Origin: Clostridium mediterraneense
GTDB taxonomy: Bacteria; Bacillota; Clostridia; Clostridiales; Clostridiaceae
Assembly (NCBI RefSeq): GCF_900091705.1
Contig: NZ_LT594785.1
Location: 187,640-251,639, forward strand
DNA: 64,000 nt
Reading direction: 5' to 3'
In this document: positions 44,710-53,152 of the stretch, piece after piece
Position numbering within the stretch: the stretch's first letter is position 1
How the letters are laid out: each line of letters starts with the position of its first letter
The notes under the pieces: generated by a model
Database searches by the model: none
What the model was told of the DNA's origin: nothing
The model's input: the letters and a program-made list of their open reading frames with translations, nothing else
Program-made: the position numbers and the translations under genes

Positions 44710-45716
44710 GTTTAAGAGAATATTTAAAAGATAAGCTTTTATTTATATCAATAAATTTAATGTTATTTATTTTATTATTGATGTTCTTAATTTATATAGA
44801 AATAAGCTTTATTTGGTGGATAGGAATATTTATAATTTGGTTTTTACCTATGATTATTTATTTTACTCTAGATTATATAAAGAAAAAAGATTTTTATTAT
44901 ACTCTTATAAATAGCTTAGAATCATTAGATAGAGAATATTTAGTAGCTGAAGTTATGGACGAGCCTTATTTTTTAGAAGGGAAGATAGTTTATGATGCTT
45001 TAAAAAGTATAGAAAAAGATATACATAAGAAGATTAATTATCACGAAAATAAGGAAATTAATTATAGAGAATATATAGAAGCTTGGATTCATGAAATAAA
45101 GACTCCAATAGCTTCAACAAAACTTATAATAAATAATAATAAAAGCGAAGCTACAAAAAATATAGAAACAGAAATACTAAAAATTGAAGAGTATTTAGAA
45201 CAAGTCCTATATTATGCTAGAAGTAATGATACTAGTAAGGATTATATAGTTAAAAAAATAATTTTAAAAGAGCTTATAAAAACTGTCCTTAAGAAAAATA
45301 TGAAGAGTTTTATATATAATGATATAAGTCTTGTTTTAGAAGATTTAGATGAAGTAGTTTATACAGATCCAAAATGGGTTAATTTTATAATAAATCAGAT
45401 TATTATAAATTCATTAAAATACTCTAAAAAAGAAGAGGCAAGAATTAAGATATATTCAGTAAGGACTGAGAAGAATGTAATTTTAACTATTGAGGATAAT
45501 GGAGTTGGAATTCCTACTGAAGATGTTAGAAGAGTTTTTGATAAAGGCTTTACTGGTGAAAATGGTAGAAAGTATGGAAAATCAACAGGAATGGGACTTT
45601 ATATATGTAAAAACTTAGCTGATAAACTTGGTTTTGGCTTAGAATTAAGTTCAGAGTTTGGAGTAGGAACTAAAGTAAATATAATTTTCCCAATAGGAGA
45701 TTTAACAAATATATAG
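44706..45716 (+). CDS. Intramembrane-sensing histidine kinase (BceS-like)
   Basis: 336 residues. Two membrane helices (about 12-58) separated by only a few residues, hence no sensor domain outside, as in BceS-type kinases that are activated through their transporter. The dimerisation box is AWIHEIKTPIAS; the ATPase part has N (IIINSLKYS), DNGVGIP and GMGLYICKNLA. It shares the ATGA-type overlap with the response regulator. Confidence 0.92.
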   Translation: MSLREYLKDKLLFISINLMLFILLLMFLIYIEISFIWWIGIFIIWFLPMIIYFTLDYIKKKDFYYTLINSLESLDREYLVAEVMDEPYFLEGKIVYDALKSIEKDIHKKINYHENKEINYREYIEAWIHEIKTPIASTKLIINNNKSEATKNIETEILKIEEYLEQVLYYARSNDTSKDYIVKKIILKELIKTVLKKNMKSFIYNDISLVLEDLDEVVYTDPKWVNFIINQIIINSLKYSKKEEARIKIYSVRTEKNVILTIEDNGVGIPTEDVRRVFDKGFTGENGRKYGKSTGMGLYICKNLADKLGFGLELSSEFGVGTKVNIIFPIGDLTNI

Positions 45717-45728
45717 ATAAAATTTAAG

Positions 45729-45753
45729 ACTCAGTTAATACTGAGTTTTTTAT
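45729..45753 (+). terminator. Terminator after the kinase
   Basis: ACTCAGT-TAAT-ACTGAGT, then T6. It separates regulator and transporter transcripts. Confidence 0.85.
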
Positions 45754-45762
45754 TTTAAGGGA

Positions 45763-45809
45763 GAAATATTTCGAAAATGAAAAGTTCACGAAATATAAAT
45801 CAATATAAT
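45763..45809 (+). promoter_or_regulatory. Promoter/operator of the transporter, copy 1
   Basis: Forty-seven bases that are repeated with few changes at 49375-49421 before the second permease unit. A TATAAT lies at 45804-45809. The conservation in front of both units makes this the likely BceR-type target (inference). Confidence 0.55.
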
Positions 45810-45867
45810 ATTGGAAAAAATTGAGATAGAATTAAGGGGTAAGATAAATACAAGGAGGAGAGAAATT

Positions 45868-46635
45868 TTGAAACAAGTTTTAGAGGTTACTAACATTGAA
45901 AAATATTATGGAAATAAGAGTAATATAACAAAGGCGATAGATAAGATAAGTTTTAAGATAAATGAAGGAGAATTTGTAGGGATAATGGGTGCATCAGGAA
46001 GTGGTAAGACTACACTTTTAAATTGTATTTCTACAATTGATGAAATTACTTCAGGAGAACTTAAGATTAATGATATTGATATAACAAAGCTTAAAAATAG
46101 AGATTTAGAAAAGTTTAGAAGAGATGAGCTTGGGTTTATATTTCAAGACTTTAATTTATTAGATACATTAACTGCTTATGAAAATATAGCAATAGCTCTT
46201 ACTATAAAAAAGGTAAAACCAGCAGAAATAAGAGAGCTTATAACAAAAGTTGCAAAGAAATTAGAGATAACGGATGTTTTAGATAAGTTTCCTTATCAAA
46301 TGTCAGGAGGACAAAAGCAAAGAGTTGCCTCAGCAAGAGCAATAGTTACAGATCCATCATTAATATTAGCTGATGAACCAACAGGAGCTTTAGATTCTAA
46401 ATCTGCAAAATTATTATTAGAATCATTTGAAAAATTAAATAATGAATTTAAAGCAACTATATTAATGGTTACACATGATGCATTTACAGCAAGTTATGCA
46501 CATAGAATACTTTTTATTAAGGACGGTAAAATCTTTACTGAAATTTATAGAGGAGATTCTTCAAGAAAAGAGTTCTTTAATAAGATTATTGAAGTTGTGA
46601 CTTTACTTGGAGGTGATGCTAGTAATGTATTATAA
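45868..46635 (+). CDS. BceA-type ABC transporter ATP-binding protein
   Basis: 255 residues from TTG 45868, with AAGGAGG nine bases upstream; the frame is open further upstream but without a site. Walker A GASGSGKT, signature MSGGQKQR, Walker B LILADEPTGALD, and H-loop VTHD are all present. It energises the FtsX-like permease whose ATG lies inside its last codons (11-bp overlap). Together they free targets from antimicrobial peptides. A ghost of the same gene, reduced to 25 codons, is at 49484-49561. Confidence 0.92.
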   Translation: MKQVLEVTNIEKYYGNKSNITKAIDKISFKINEGEFVGIMGASGSGKTTLLNCISTIDEITSGELKINDIDITKLKNRDLEKFRRDELGFIFQDFNLLDTLTAYENIAIALTIKKVKPAEIRELITKVAKKLEITDVLDKFPYQMSGGQKQRVASARAIVTDPSLILADEPTGALDSKSAKLLLESFEKLNNEFKATILMVTHDAFTASYAHRILFIKDGKIFTEIYRGDSSRKEFFNKIIEVVTLLGGDASNVL

Positions 46636-48625
46636 TCTTTCGCTTAGAAATGTAAAAAGAAGTTTTAGAGATTATTTAATTTACTTTTTCACACTAACTT
46701 TATCAGTAGCTATATTTTATTCATTTAATTCTTTAGGTTCGCAAGACATGATGATTCCATTTACCTCTTCAAATGATGAGATATTAAAAGCTATAAATTT
46801 ATTTTTAGGAATATTATCAGGATTTGTATCTGTTATATTAGCATTTCTAATTATATATGCTAACAATCTTTTAATTAAAAGAAGAAAAAGAGAATTTGGT
46901 ATATATACTACACTTGGAATGAGCAAATCAAAGATATCAAAGATTTTATTAATGGAAACTATTATTATAGGGATATTTTGTTTAGTTATAGGCTTAATTA
47001 TAGGAATATTTATATCTCAAGGATTATCAGCAATGACGGCAAAAGTATTTGAAATAAGTCTTTCAAAATACACTTTTATTTTTTCTAGTAATGCATTAAT
47101 TAAAACTATTTTATGCTTTGGAATAATATTTCTTTTTATAAGTATTTTTAATATAAGAATTATGAAGAAATATAAATTAATTGATTTAATTTATGCTTCT
47201 AAAAAGAATGAAGAGTTACATCTTAAAAATAGTAAAGTGTCTTTAGCAATATTTATATTATCAGTAGTTATTTTAGGAGTAGCTTATTCAATAATTCTTA
47301 AAGAAGGTTTATTAGGTAGAACACAGGAAATTTATCTATCAGTAGCCCTTGGAATAATAGGAACAGTATTATTTTTTGTTTCTTTGGCAGGATTTTTAGT
47401 AAATTCTCTTAAAAAGAGTGAAAATATATATTTTAAAAATTTAAATTTTTTTGTAGTAAGACAATTAGGAAATAATATAAAAACTAATTTTATATCAATG
47501 AGTATTATAAGTTTAATGTTATTTGTAACTGTATGTATTTTGGCTTCAGGAATAGGAATAGGTAAAGGAGTAAATTCAGATTTAGACTTTAAGATTCCAT
47601 ATGATTCAGTTATACACCAAAATGATCCAGATACTAATATGAAAGAGCTTTTAAAGAAAAATGGGATTGATATAAATTTATATACTAAGGATTCTATTGA
47701 CTATAATAGATATATTATTGATAAACTTCCATCTGAAATTCTAGGTAAGAAACAGTATGTAACTGCCACAGAAAAGCTTGTAGATTTTACTTCACGAGAT
47801 ACTCAGGCCATAAAGCTTTCAGATTACAATAAGCTTTTAGAGATGAAAGGAGAAAAGCCAATTAGTCTTACTAATAATCAATATGCAATATATACAAATG
47901 ATAAAGAGATGGTTGATTTCTATAATAAATTTTTAAAGACCGGAAAGAACGTAGACATAGATAATAAAGAATACTTACCAGCATATAAAACTGTATTATA
48001 CAATAATATTGATAATTCAATGATTAATAATACTATTTTAACTTTAATAGTACCTGATAGTGTATGTGATAATTTGAAAGTATATAATAAAACTTTAGTT
48101 ATGGATATCAATGATAAGTTTACGGCTAATGTAGATAAGAAAATTAAAGATTTATTTGCAAAGATACAACAAGATACAGGATATGAAAAAAATTATTTTG
48201 TTTATACTAAAGAGGATCTTAGAGTAGAAGCATTAAGTATGTCTATGCTTATAGGATATATAGGTATTTATATAGGTATAATTTTCTTAATTACTAGTGG
48301 TTCAGTACTAGCAATTCAGCAATTATCAGAAACTAGTGACAATCAAGAAAGATATTCTCTTCTTAGAAAATTAGGTTCAGATAGAAAAATGATAAATAAA
48401 GCATTATTTATTCAGATTGGAACATATTTTATAATGCCTTTATTACTAGCAATAATACATTCTATAGTTGGACTTAAAGTTTCAAATAAGATTGTACAAT
48501 TAAATGGAGGAGATGATATGGTAGGTAATATAATATTTGCTGCTATATTTATATGTGTAATCTATGGACTTTATTTTATAACTACATTTATGGGAGCTAA
48601 AAATATAATAAATAAGAAGAGATAA
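46625..48625 (+). CDS. BceB-type permease, copy 1
   Basis: 666 residues from ATG 46625, where GGAGGTGAT is correctly spaced. Ten membrane segments, with a large extracellular domain (about 315-530) after TM7-8 and an FtsX-like C-terminal bundle; starts MYYNLSLRNVKRSFRDYLIY as in the family. It forms the transporter with the preceding ATPase and signals to the BceS-like kinase. A paralogue at 49551-51569 has very similar ends and a divergent extracellular domain. Confidence 0.9.
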   Translation: MYYNLSLRNVKRSFRDYLIYFFTLTLSVAIFYSFNSLGSQDMMIPFTSSNDEILKAINLFLGILSGFVSVILAFLIIYANNLLIKRRKREFGIYTTLGMSKSKISKILLMETIIIGIFCLVIGLIIGIFISQGLSAMTAKVFEISLSKYTFIFSSNALIKTILCFGIIFLFISIFNIRIMKKYKLIDLIYASKKNEELHLKNSKVSLAIFILSVVILGVAYSIILKEGLLGRTQEIYLSVALGIIGTVLFFVSLAGFLVNSLKKSENIYFKNLNFFVVRQLGNNIKTNFISMSIISLMLFVTVCILASGIGIGKGVNSDLDFKIPYDSVIHQNDPDTNMKELLKKNGIDINLYTKDSIDYNRYIIDKLPSEILGKKQYVTATEKLVDFTSRDTQAIKLSDYNKLLEMKGEKPISLTNNQYAIYTNDKEMVDFYNKFLKTGKNVDIDNKEYLPAYKTVLYNNIDNSMINNTILTLIVPDSVCDNLKVYNKTLVMDINDKFTANVDKKIKDLFAKIQQDTGYEKNYFVYTKEDLRVEALSMSMLIGYIGIYIGIIFLITSGSVLAIQQLSETSDNQERYSLLRKLGSDRKMINKALFIQIGTYFIMPLLLAIIHSIVGLKVSNKIVQLNGGDDMVGNIIFAAIFICVIYGLYFITTFMGAKNIINKKR

Positions 48626-48633
48626 GAAAGTAG

Positions 48634-48668
48634 CGAGTAAAATTTAGTGAATTTTACTCGTTATATTT
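48634..48668 (+). terminator. Terminator after permease 1
   Basis: CGAGTAAAATT-TAGTG-AATTTTACTCG. Near-copies follow at 49326 and 51576. Confidence 0.85.
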
Positions 48669-48767
48669 ATTTTACTCTAATCTAAATCCTTTTTTACTAT
48701 TTGATATAGATGTTTATGTAAGATATCAGTATAATAATATTACATTATTTGGTAGGGGTAAATATAT

Positions 48768-49286
48768 ATGAGAAGAGAGTATAAACTCAAAAAGTTAATA
48801 TTTTTAATAGTATTTATCATCATGATATTATTTTTAGGGATTTTATTATATTTAACTAATAATAAAACTATCCTAAAAAGTTCTACTAATATAATTACAC
48901 TTTATAAAGATGATAATTCAAAAAAATATTTTATTGATAATACTATAGATAAAGATACCTTATTAATAATTGAAAAAAATTTTGATATAAATCAAAATCA
49001 AAATCTTATTATTAATATAACATTATATAAACATAAGTTTTTAAATATATGGGAAAGTATTCAGGAACAGCATCTAATTGTAGATAAAGAGTTTAGTTGG
49101 GAACAAGTTTTAATTAATAAAGATCCTGAAAAATATTTTGTATTTGGGTATTTAAAAACAAGTGATAAAAAGACTATTAGTATAGATGGAATAAATGTAG
49201 ATAAATTAATTAAATTAACTGATGATATTTATATATGGTATGAAAGTACTAATAATGATTTAATTCATGTTAAATTAATTGAATAG
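48768..49286 (+). CDS. Hypothetical membrane-anchored extracellular protein
   Basis: 172 residues with one N-terminal membrane anchor (about 9-29) and a ~140-residue outer domain rich in beta strands. Not recognised. It sits between the two permease copies and has its own terminator related to theirs. A link to peptide resistance is only contextual. Confidence 0.6.
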   Translation: MRREYKLKKLIFLIVFIIMILFLGILLYLTNNKTILKSSTNIITLYKDDNSKKYFIDNTIDKDTLLIIEKNFDINQNQNLIINITLYKHKFLNIWESIQEQHLIVDKEFSWEQVLINKDPEKYFVFGYLKTSDKKTISIDGINVDKLIKLTDDIYIWYESTNNDLIHVKLIE

Positions 49287-49325
49287 TTTATCAGATATAT
49301 TAGACAAATAAGAAGAAAAAGGAAG

Positions 49326-49368
49326 TAGCGAGTAAAATCTAGTGAATTTTACTCGCTATATTTATTTT
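49326..49368 (+). terminator. Terminator after the hypothetical gene
   Basis: TAGCGAGTAAAAT / ATTTTACTCGCTA perfect 13-bp stem, homologous to the terminator at 48634. Confidence 0.85.
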
Positions 49369-49374
49369 GATAAA

Positions 49375-49421
49375 GAAATATTTCAAAAATGAAAAATTCA
49401 AGAAATGTAAATCAATATAAG
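49375..49421 (+). promoter_or_regulatory. Promoter/operator of the second permease unit (copy 2)
   Basis: Near-copy of 45763-45809 (GAAATATTTC, AAATGAAAA, AATCAATATAA conserved). It suggests both units answer to the same regulator. Confidence 0.5.
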
Positions 49422-49483
49422 ATTATAAAAATTTACGATAAACTAAATATGTAAGGTAAATTTAACTAAAGAGGAGATATTTT

Positions 49484-49561
49484 ATGAGAAGAGTTTTAGA
49501 GTTTAATAGGCTTATTAAGCTTGTTACTTTACCAGGAGGTGAAGGTAACAATGTATTATAA
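49484..49561 (+). pseudogene. BceA-type ATPase reduced in frame to 25 codons
   Basis: The ORF MRRVLEFNRLIKLVTLPGGE (then GNNVL, stop) joins the first codons of the ATPase (compare MKQVLE at 45868) to its last ~19 (compare FNKIIEVVTLLGGDASNVL). About 230 codons are gone but the frame, the GAGGAGAT site and the 11-bp overlap with the following permease start are kept. It can only serve as a leader that couples translation to the permease. Not a functional ATPase. Confidence 0.85.
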
Positions 49562-51569
49562 TCTTGCATTTAGAAATGTAAAAAGAAGTTTTAGGGATTA
49601 TTTAATTTATTTTTTAACCTTAACTTTAGCAATAGCATTATATTATTCATTCAACTGTATTATTTCCCAGGAGATAATGATTCCAGTAACTGCTAAAAAT
49701 ATCGTAAATCTAAGGATTATAAATCAAGTTTTAGATATTTTAACAATATGTATGTCTGTTGTATTAGCTTTTTTGATTATATATGCTAATAACTTTTTAA
49801 TTAGAAGAAGAAAAAAGGAGTTTGGAATATATATAAGCTTAGGGATGAGAAAATCAAAGATATCTAGAATTCTATTAATTGAAACTATTGCTATAGGTAT
49901 AGTTTGTTTAATTGTAGGAATGATTATAGGTATATTTTTATCACAAGCATTAGCAGCATTTACAGCTAGAATATTTAATGTCAGTTTCTTAAAGTACAAT
50001 ATTATTTTTTCATTTAATGCTTTTATTAAAACTATTTTATGTTTTGGACTAATATTTATTTTTATAAGTATTTTTAACATAGTAATTATAAGTAAATATA
50101 AGGCAGTAGATTTAATTTATTCAGTAAATAGGAATCAAGAAATAAAAGTAAAGAATATAAAACTATCTATAATAATCTTTATATTAGCAGTAATCACTTT
50201 AGGATCAGCTTATACAATAATTCTTAGAGTAGGTGAAGTAGCAGAGATTACAAGGTCAATTCAGGTAGCAATAATTCTTGGAATAGTAGGGACTGTATTA
50301 TTCTTTATTTCTATATCAGGATTTTTTATAAATTATTTTAGGAAAAATGAGAGGGTATATTTTAGAAATTTAAATCCTTTTATACTAAGACAATTAGAAA
50401 ATAGTCTTAGTAATAATTTTATATCAATGAGTATTATAAGCTTAATGTTGTTTATAACAATATGTATTTTTTCAGCAGGATTAGGAATGGGACTAAGTGG
50501 CTATTCAAGTTTAAATGTAAACTTTAGATATCCATATGATGCTGTTATAAGTAATATTGGTCCAAATGAGAATATCATCAGCTTACTTAAGAATAATGGT
50601 ATTGATATGAATTTATATATAAAAAATGATGTTGAATATAATAGATATACTATAAATGAGACAATAACTGATATGATAGAAAAAAGTTATTTTGCTTCTT
50701 TAACACCTGTTGAGTATACACAATTAAAAAATCAATTATGGGATACCTATATTATGAAGCTTTCAGATTATAATAAGCTTTTAGAGATGAAAGGAGAAAA
50801 GCCAATTTATCTTAAAGATAATCAATATGCAGTATGTACTAATAAAAAAGATCTTATAGCTGCAAATGATAAGGCTTTAAGTTTAGGAAATAAGATTGAT
50901 ATAAATAATAAAGAATATGTTCCAGCATATAAGAACGTTTTGTATAATAACATCACAAATATAACAGCTGGTTCAAGTTCAGAAATTTTCATTCTTCCAG
51001 ATAAGGCATGTGATAAACTACAAATTTTTGATAAGACTTTAGCTATGAATTTTAATAACAAGTTTACATATAAACAAGCAGAAAAAATTCAGAAGCTATT
51101 TGCTAATTTACAAAAGAACACAATGCTTGGAGAAGATTATTTCTTTACTAGCAGAAAAACAATGGAAGTAAGTATTCTTAGTTCATGTATGATGGCATCT
51201 TATATAGGTTTTTATATAGGAATGATATTCTTAATAATTAGTGGAGCAATTCTTTCAATTCAAAAATTATCACAGGTAAGTGAAGATGAAGAAAGATATA
51301 AGATTCTTAGAAAACTTGGATATGATAAGAAGATGATAAATAAAGCATTAGTTATGCAAATAGGCATGTATTTCTTAATTCCACTTGCAGTAGCTATAAT
51401 AAATTCTGTGTCTGGACTTATATTTTCATATAGAGTAATACATTTAGATAGAGCAAGAAATTTTACCTATAATATAATATTTGCTGTAATATTCATAGCT
51501 ATAATTTATGGACTTTACTTTATAACTACCTTTATGGGAGCTAAAAATATAATAAATAAAAAAAGATAA
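49551..51569 (+). CDS. BceB-type permease, copy 2, without its own ATPase
   Basis: 672 residues from ATG 49551 (GGAGGTGAA upstream, inside the ATPase ghost). Same ten-TM layout as copy 1 and near-identical ends (MYYNLAFRNVKRSFRDYLIY; ...TTFMGAKNIINKKR), while the extracellular domain (about 320-540) has diverged. It must borrow the ATPase encoded at 45868 or act as a sensor or decoy. The intact frame implies that it is still selected. Confidence 0.88.
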   Translation: MYYNLAFRNVKRSFRDYLIYFLTLTLAIALYYSFNCIISQEIMIPVTAKNIVNLRIINQVLDILTICMSVVLAFLIIYANNFLIRRRKKEFGIYISLGMRKSKISRILLIETIAIGIVCLIVGMIIGIFLSQALAAFTARIFNVSFLKYNIIFSFNAFIKTILCFGLIFIFISIFNIVIISKYKAVDLIYSVNRNQEIKVKNIKLSIIIFILAVITLGSAYTIILRVGEVAEITRSIQVAIILGIVGTVLFFISISGFFINYFRKNERVYFRNLNPFILRQLENSLSNNFISMSIISLMLFITICIFSAGLGMGLSGYSSLNVNFRYPYDAVISNIGPNENIISLLKNNGIDMNLYIKNDVEYNRYTINETITDMIEKSYFASLTPVEYTQLKNQLWDTYIMKLSDYNKLLEMKGEKPIYLKDNQYAVCTNKKDLIAANDKALSLGNKIDINNKEYVPAYKNVLYNNITNITAGSSSEIFILPDKACDKLQIFDKTLAMNFNNKFTYKQAEKIQKLFANLQKNTMLGEDYFFTSRKTMEVSILSSCMMASYIGFYIGMIFLIISGAILSIQKLSQVSEDEERYKILRKLGYDKKMINKALVMQIGMYFLIPLAVAIINSVSGLIFSYRVIHLDRARNFTYNIIFAVIFIAIIYGLYFITTFMGAKNIINKKR

Positions 51570-51575
51570 AACATT

Positions 51576-51616
51576 AGAGAGTAAAATTTGGTGAATTTTA
51601 CTCTCTATATTTATAT
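51576..51616 (+). terminator. Terminator after permease 2
   Basis: AGAGAGTAAAATT / AATTTTACTCTCT perfect 13-bp stem, third relative of the 48634 terminator. Confidence 0.85.
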
Positions 51617-51640
51617 AATAAAAATAAATTTAAAAAGCTG

Positions 51641-51671
51641 TTGACCTTCACGTAGCGGAATCCTTTATTAT
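51641..51671 (+). promoter_or_regulatory. MerR-type promoter with 19-bp spacer
   Basis: TTGACC (51641-51646) and TATTAT (51666-51671) separated by 19 bp; the spacer CTTCACGTAGCGGAATC resembles TipA/Mta-type operators. It sits 22 bp before the MerR gene. Confidence 0.75.
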
Positions 51672-51693
51672 AAAATTGTCAGGAGGAAAGAGG

Positions 51694-52452
51694 ATGGAAT
51701 ATACAATTAAAAAGCTTGCAGAGATTGCGGGAGTTAGTGTAAGAACTTTAAGATATTATGATGAGATTAATCTTTTAAAGCCAAAGAGAATTAATTCATC
51801 AGGGTATCGTATTTATGGGCAAAATGAAGTTGATTTATTACAACAAATTTTATTTTATAAATCAATGGATATGAGATTAGATGAGATACAAGAGATAATT
51901 TCTAAGCCTGATTTTGATATTTATAAATCATTAATTGAGCATCATGAAAAGCTTATTTCCAGACGAAATCAGCTTGATAGTTTAATTTTAACTGTTGAAA
52001 AAACAATAGCTTATAAAAAAGGAGAAAGGGATATGGCAGATAAAGAAAAGTTTGAAGGTTTTAAAAAAGAAAAGTTAGCTGAAAATGAAAAGAAGTATGG
52101 TAAAGAGATTAGAGAAAAATATGGTGATAAAACAGTAGATGCTTCTAATAAAAAATTTATGAATCTTAGTGAAGAGGATTTTAAAAAGATGAAAGAGATT
52201 GAAGCAGATATGTTTAAATCTTTAGCAGAGGTTGCAAAGACAAAGGATTTAAATTCAGCTGCTGCTAAAAATGTATTTAAAAAGCATAAAGAGTGGCTAA
52301 AATTCTCATGGCCTAGTTATTCAGCTCAGGCTCATATAGGGCTTGCACAGATGTATATTGCAGATGAAAGATTTGCTAAATATTATAATGATAGAGCTGG
52401 AGAACGAGTAGTTAATATCTTATGTGATATTATTTCTTTATACGCAAAATAA
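51694..52452 (+). CDS. MerR-family regulator with TipAS antibiotic-recognition domain
   Basis: 252 residues from ATG 51694 (AGGAGG seven bases upstream). MerR helix-turn-helix (1-70, LAEIAGVSVRTLRYYDEINL), coiled coil (75-110), and a globin-like TipAS domain (~130-252, with FKKHKEWLKFSWPSY and YADERFAKYYND-like segments). TipA-type proteins bind thiopeptides and other drugs and activate their own promoter, which here has the 19-bp spacer. Targets beyond itself are not evident. Confidence 0.92.
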   Translation: MEYTIKKLAEIAGVSVRTLRYYDEINLLKPKRINSSGYRIYGQNEVDLLQQILFYKSMDMRLDEIQEIISKPDFDIYKSLIEHHEKLISRRNQLDSLILTVEKTIAYKKGERDMADKEKFEGFKKEKLAENEKKYGKEIREKYGDKTVDASNKKFMNLSEEDFKKMKEIEADMFKSLAEVAKTKDLNSAAAKNVFKKHKEWLKFSWPSYSAQAHIGLAQMYIADERFAKYYNDRAGERVVNILCDIISLYAK

Positions 52453-52499
52453 GAGAAAAGTTTTATAAATAAAAATGTAATAATGTAATATTAATAAAT

Positions 52500-52530
52500 A
52501 CACCCTCATAGATGTAAATCATGGGGGTGT
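52500..52530 (+). promoter_or_regulatory. Hairpin enclosing the TM2 gene's ribosome binding site
   Basis: ACACCCTCAT pairs with ATGGGGGTGT; the right arm contains the GGGGGTG site five bases before ATG 52535. It could limit translation or act as a weak terminator of the MerR transcript. Confidence 0.5.
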
Positions 52531-52534
52531 ATTT

Positions 52535-52963
52535 ATGTATTGCAAAGAATGTGGAATGATGTATACGAATGAAGAAGCTAGTTATTGTTTAAGTTGTGGA
52601 GTAAAAAAAGGTAATGGAAATAAATATTGTTCAAATTGTGGTACTCCAAGAAAAAGTGAAAATCAAGATGTGTGTTTAAACTGTGGAAAAGATTTTAGAA
52701 GACCATTTGGGGGATATGATGGAGAAAAATTAAAGCTTGTTACTTTATTGCTAGCAGTTTTTATAGGATCACTTGGAGTTCATCAATTTTATGTAGGGAA
52801 AAATCAAAGAGGAATACTTTATATAGCTTTAACAGTACTAGGCTTTTTAACTTTTGGTATAACAACATGTATTGCATATGTACTAGTTTTAATAGATATA
52901 GTAAGAATACTTTTAAATAAGTTTAAAGATTCGGATGGTAATGTAGTAGAGAGGTGGCTTTAG
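52535..52963 (+). CDS. Zinc ribbon - TM2 domain membrane protein
   Basis: 142 residues. Two or three zinc-ribbon knuckles (CKECG, CLSCG, CSNCG, CLNCG; residues 3-50) precede a TM2 domain (about 68-135) with LGVHQFYVGKNQRGILYI and a second helix ending in VLIDIVRI. TM2 proteins are small membrane proteins of unknown role. The ribosome binding site is inside a hairpin. Confidence 0.88.
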   Translation: MYCKECGMMYTNEEASYCLSCGVKKGNGNKYCSNCGTPRKSENQDVCLNCGKDFRRPFGGYDGEKLKLVTLLLAVFIGSLGVHQFYVGKNQRGILYIALTVLGFLTFGITTCIAYVLVLIDIVRILLNKFKDSDGNVVERWL

Positions 52964-52985
52964 TTAATTTTTATTATTAGTAAGC

Positions 52986-53016
52986 TGTGGATAACTTTTA
53001 GTTAAAGTTATCCACA
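52986..53016. repeat. Inverted pair of DnaA-box sequences, copy 2
   Basis: TGTGGATAACTTT - TAGTT - AAAGTTATCCACA, differing from 34875-34905 at one loop base. It is followed by GGTTTTT, so this copy could also terminate the TM2 transcript. Confidence 0.8.
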
Positions 53017-53052
53017 GGTTTTTATAAATAAGGATATTAACATAAAATAAAA

Positions 53053-53085
53053 AAGAGATATTTTCAGTATTTGAAAATATCTCTT
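53053..53085 (-). terminator. Terminator of the TrxR-AhpF gene
   Basis: A perfect 14-bp stem (AAGAGATATTTTCA and complement) with T6 on the minus strand. Confidence 0.9.
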
Positions 53086-53152
53086 CTGAGTGGAGGATAA
53101 AGATAAATTTAAAATTAAGTTGCAGTATAAAATTTACTTTATATTAATTATA

